Origin: Clostridia bacterium | Lineage (GTDB): Bacteria > Bacillota > Clostridia > Oscillospirales > Acutalibacteraceae | NCBI GenBank assembly: GCA_900754145.1 | Contig: CAAEBW010000137.1 | Location: 1-7,655, forward strand | Direction of reading: 5' to 3' | DNA length: 7,655 bases | In this document: positions 5,873 to 7,655 of the stretch, piece after piece | Position numbering within the stretch: position 1 is the stretch's first letter | How the letters are laid out: each line of letters starts with the position of its first letter | Notes under the pieces: model-generated | The model's database searches: none | What the model was told of the DNA's origin: nothing | Seen by the model: only the letters and a program-made list of their open reading frames with translations | Position numbers and translations under genes: made by a program

Positions 5873-6631
5873 ATGAAATATGATTTTTTAAACTGCGAAA
5901 AAGCCACCCTTACGGTTATGGTACAGGCGAACAATCCTGAAAGAATTAAACATCTTATGGATAAGGCTATCCCCGCGGGCGCAGAAGCTTTCGGAATACA
6001 GTTTGAGCAAATGCTCCCCGAATACAGAACCCCCGAGGTTTACCGTGATTTATTCAGCTATGCTAAGGGCAGACCGTCGTATGTCACCAATTACCGTGGC
6101 ACGCAAAACAATGGAAAAAGTGATGACGAGCTTGGCGACGAGCTTGTGGAGCTTGCCGAATGCGGTGCGGATTTATGCGATGTTATGGGTGACTATTTTG
6201 ATAGACAGCCCGATGAGGTCGCGGTAGATGAAAACGCGATAAACAAGCAGATTGAGCTGATTAACAGAATTCACCAAAAGGGCGCTAAGGTGCTTATGTC
6301 CTCCCATGTTATGAAATACACCCCCGCCGAAAGGGTGCTTGAAATCGCTCTTGAGCATCAGCACAGGGGAGCGGATATTTCCAAAATAGTGACGGGTGCC
6401 GACACTATGGAGCAGCAGCTCGAAAACCTTAAAATAATAAATATGCTGAAAGAAAAATTGAGCATACCTTTCTTATTCCTTTGCAACAACAGGTGTAAGT
6501 TATTAAGGAGGGTAGGCGGAGAAATAGGATCTTGTATGTACCTTTGCGTATACGAGCACGATTCCTTTTCAACCCTCACTCAACCGCTTTTAAGCGATGT
6601 AAAGCTTATAAGGTATTTGTTAAATAAATAA
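5873..6631 (+). CDS. divergent type I 3-dehydroquinate dehydratase-like protein (AroD family)
   Basis: Probable class I Schiff-base dehydratase or lyase of 252 residues with a TIM-barrel fold. By-eye comparison with enterobacterial AroD puts the catalytic histidine at H145 (MSSHVM), the Schiff-base lysine at K171 (ADISKI), and the carboxylate-binding R213, S233 and Q237, with R75 matching Arg82. Other substrate contacts appear changed: the EWRVD motif reads GIQFE (41-45), removing the usual Glu46 and Arg48, and the position of Glu86 looks like Asn. The barrel motif and length otherwise fit. It sits between two SDR genes under an AraC-type regulator, not with other aro genes, so a catabolic role on quinate/shikimate or a related carboxylated ring is likelier than aromatic amino-acid synthesis. 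The ATG at 5873 has AGGAA (5859-5863) nine bases upstream. True substrate is unknown. Confidence 0.75.
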   Translation: MKYDFLNCEKATLTVMVQANNPERIKHLMDKAIPAGAEAFGIQFEQMLPEYRTPEVYRDLFSYAKGRPSYVTNYRGTQNNGKSDDELGDELVELAECGADLCDVMGDYFDRQPDEVAVDENAINKQIELINRIHQKGAKVLMSSHVMKYTPAERVLEIALEHQHRGADISKIVTGADTMEQQLENLKIINMLKEKLSIPFLFLCNNRCKLLRRVGGEIGSCMYLCVYEHDSFSTLTQPLLSDVKLIRYLLNK

Positions 6632-6636
6632 ATTTT

Positions 6637-6643
6637 AAAGGAG
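6637..6643 (+). promoter_or_regulatory. ribosome binding site of the second SDR
   Basis: AAAGGAG lies ten bases before the ATG at 6654, within the 22-base gap after the dehydratase homologue. There is no room for a promoter, so the gene is read from the upstream transcript. Confidence 0.7.
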
Positions 6644-6653
6644 TCCGACTATT

Positions 6654-7385
6654 ATGAAATTGGATTTTACAGGGAAAACCGCCCTTATTACAGGCGCGGG
6701 GGCGGGAATCGGTAAAGCCGTATCAATTATGTTTGCACAAAACGGCGCTAAGGTAGTGCTTATTGATGTGGATACCGAAAAGCTGGAAAGCGTCAAAAAA
6801 GAAATACAAGAATACACCGAGGATGTTATCGCAGTGAAGTGCGACATAGGCAACAAAGCCGAGATTGACGACGCGGTCAAAAAGGCGGAAGAGGCCTTCG
6901 GCGGTGTTGACATTCTTATAAATAACGCCGCTATCTGGAGATGCTGGTCCACCGTTTTGGATACGCCTATCGAAGAATGGCGCAGGTATTTTGATATAAA
7001 TGTTTTCGGAACGGTTAATTTTATTAAGGCCGTGCTGCCTAAAATGATTGAAAAAGGCTACGGAAAAATCGTAAATGTTTCCTCTGTAGCGGGCGTTTAC
7101 GGCAACGCGAATATGGCGCATTATTCCGCAACTAAGGGGGCGGTAATTTCCCTTACAAAGGCGCTTGCTAAAGAGGTAATAGACAAGGGTATATATGTAA
7201 ACTGCGTATCCCCCGGCACCGTAAGCCCCGAGATGGATACCGCCTCGCCTAACGAGCTTTCTTATCTCGGAAGACAGGGAACGAGCAACGAAAACGCCGG
7301 CCTTATATGCTTCCTTGCAAGTGATGACGCAAGCTATATCGTAGGTCAAAACATACAAATAGACGGTGGCAGAAAAAAGATATAA
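6654..7385 (+). CDS. short-chain dehydrogenase/reductase (FabG-like SDR), last operon gene
   Basis: Classical SDR oxidoreductase of 243 residues. Motifs: TGAGAGIG (13-20), D38 (NAD preference), NNAA (90-93), N116 in DINVFG, and catalytic S144, Y157 and K161 (YSATK), with SPGT at 186-189. It is FabG-like in layout, but context argues against fatty-acid synthesis: no fab genes or acyl carrier protein are nearby, and it closes an operon with another SDR and a dehydroquinate-dehydratase homologue. The two SDRs differ clearly in sequence, so they probably catalyse different redox steps, for instance one before and one after dehydration. The stop is five bases from the stop of a convergent AraC-type gene. 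Confidence 0.92.
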   Translation: MKLDFTGKTALITGAGAGIGKAVSIMFAQNGAKVVLIDVDTEKLESVKKEIQEYTEDVIAVKCDIGNKAEIDDAVKKAEEAFGGVDILINNAAIWRCWSTVLDTPIEEWRRYFDINVFGTVNFIKAVLPKMIEKGYGKIVNVSSVAGVYGNANMAHYSATKGAVISLTKALAKEVIDKGIYVNCVSPGTVSPEMDTASPNELSYLGRQGTSNENAGLICFLASDDASYIVGQNIQIDGGRKKI

Positions 7386-7408
7386 CAGCCTTAGAAGTCG
7401 CTGTTTTT
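7384..7408 (+). terminator. candidate terminator of the SDR-dehydratase-SDR operon
   Basis: AACAGC (7384-7389) pairs with GCTGTT (7400-7405), and the T-run continues to 7408 (GCTG followed by five T). The hairpin overlaps the SDR stop codon and the 3' end of the convergent AraC-type gene. The stem is only 6 bp with a 10-base loop, so it is weak. Confidence 0.45.
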
Positions 7409-7655
7409 CCGTACTTCTTTCGGAGTGACACCCATATGAGATTTTAATATCCTCCTGAAATGAGAGGCGGAGCTAAGCCCTATTAAGGCGCTTATTTCCT
7501 CGACGGTTTTGTCGGTGGTCAAAAGGTATTCAATACCCTTTTTGCATTTGGCCTTAAGCCTGTAGTCATTAGGGGTACAGCCGACATTTTCTTTAAAAAG
7601 CAAATATAAATACGGCTCGCTTATATTACATTCCCTTGCGACATCGGCAACTGAA
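7391..7655 (-). CDS. AraC-family transcriptional regulator, 3' part only (start outside window)
   Basis: The frame is open to the right edge, giving the last 87 or so residues of an AraC-type regulator. The first visible residues, SVADVARECNISEPYLYLLFK, form the first helix-turn-helix; a second follows (VEEISALIGLSSASHFRRILK), then the family signature MGVTPKEVRK at the C-terminus. An internal TTG at 7601-7603 should not be taken as the start because homology clearly continues upstream. It is convergent with the second SDR, five bases stop to stop. It may be a second regulator of the same pathway or belong to a neighbouring unit to the right; the sensing domain is not visible. Confidence 0.9.
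   Translation of the reverse strand, partial: SVADVARECNISEPYLYLLFKENVGCTPNDYRLKAKCKKGIEYLLTTDKTVEEISALIGLSSASHFRRILKSHMGVTPKEVRKNSDF

Noticed and set aside
6723..7358. Long antisense open frame (211 residues) opposite the second SDR
   Set aside because: It mirrors a gene with complete SDR motifs, has no recognisable domain, and is a typical shadow frame.

Overview
The window looks like chromosomal DNA from a low-to-moderate GC Gram-positive anaerobe, most likely a gut Clostridia member (Oscillospiraceae/Lachnospiraceae-like). The pointers are strong GGAGG-type ribosome sites, ATG starts, a Firmicutes-style CpsC/CpsD/CpsB set, AraC regulators of clostridial type and intergenic REP-like hairpins. 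This placement is inference from style; no marker gene is present.

Left part (1-3840, all genes on +): about two and a third copies of a 92-bp hairpin-rich tandem repeat run off the left edge. They are followed by an apparently intact tyrosine recombinase (309-1154), a 99-bp gap carrying inverted repeats, and an exopolysaccharide-control module. That module consists of a fused chain-length regulator/BY-type tyrosine kinase (1254-2786), an overlapping PHP-family phosphotyrosine phosphatase (2779-3492) and an unknown 109-residue single-span membrane protein (3511-3840). No glycosyltransferase, flippase or polymerase follows, so the module is an orphan here or controls genes elsewhere. A recombinase beside a capsule-type kinase invites the idea of recombination-based switching, but no complete invertible segment is visible.

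Middle (3841-4176): non-coding, with a 7-bp microsatellite and a striking 72-bp composite inverted repeat. Its two hairpins share a frame but have different, internally compensated stems, which suggests a mobile or structured REP/MITE-like family.

Right part (4177-7655): a probable catabolic unit. An AraC-type regulator on - is divergent from a tight three-gene operon on +: short-chain dehydrogenase (SDR), divergent type I 3-dehydroquinate dehydratase homologue, second SDR. The intergenic region has a credible promoter for each direction, and direct repeats just upstream of the operon's -35 make a plausible operator. A second AraC-type gene, cut by the right edge, converges on the operon's 3' end. 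The dehydratase homologue keeps the Schiff-base lysine, the catalytic histidine and the carboxylate-binding Arg/Ser/Gln, but by-eye alignment suggests it has lost other substrate-contacting residues. The best candidate for something undescribed is therefore an SDR-dehydratase-SDR pathway acting on quinate/shikimate or a related carboxylated cyclic polyol.
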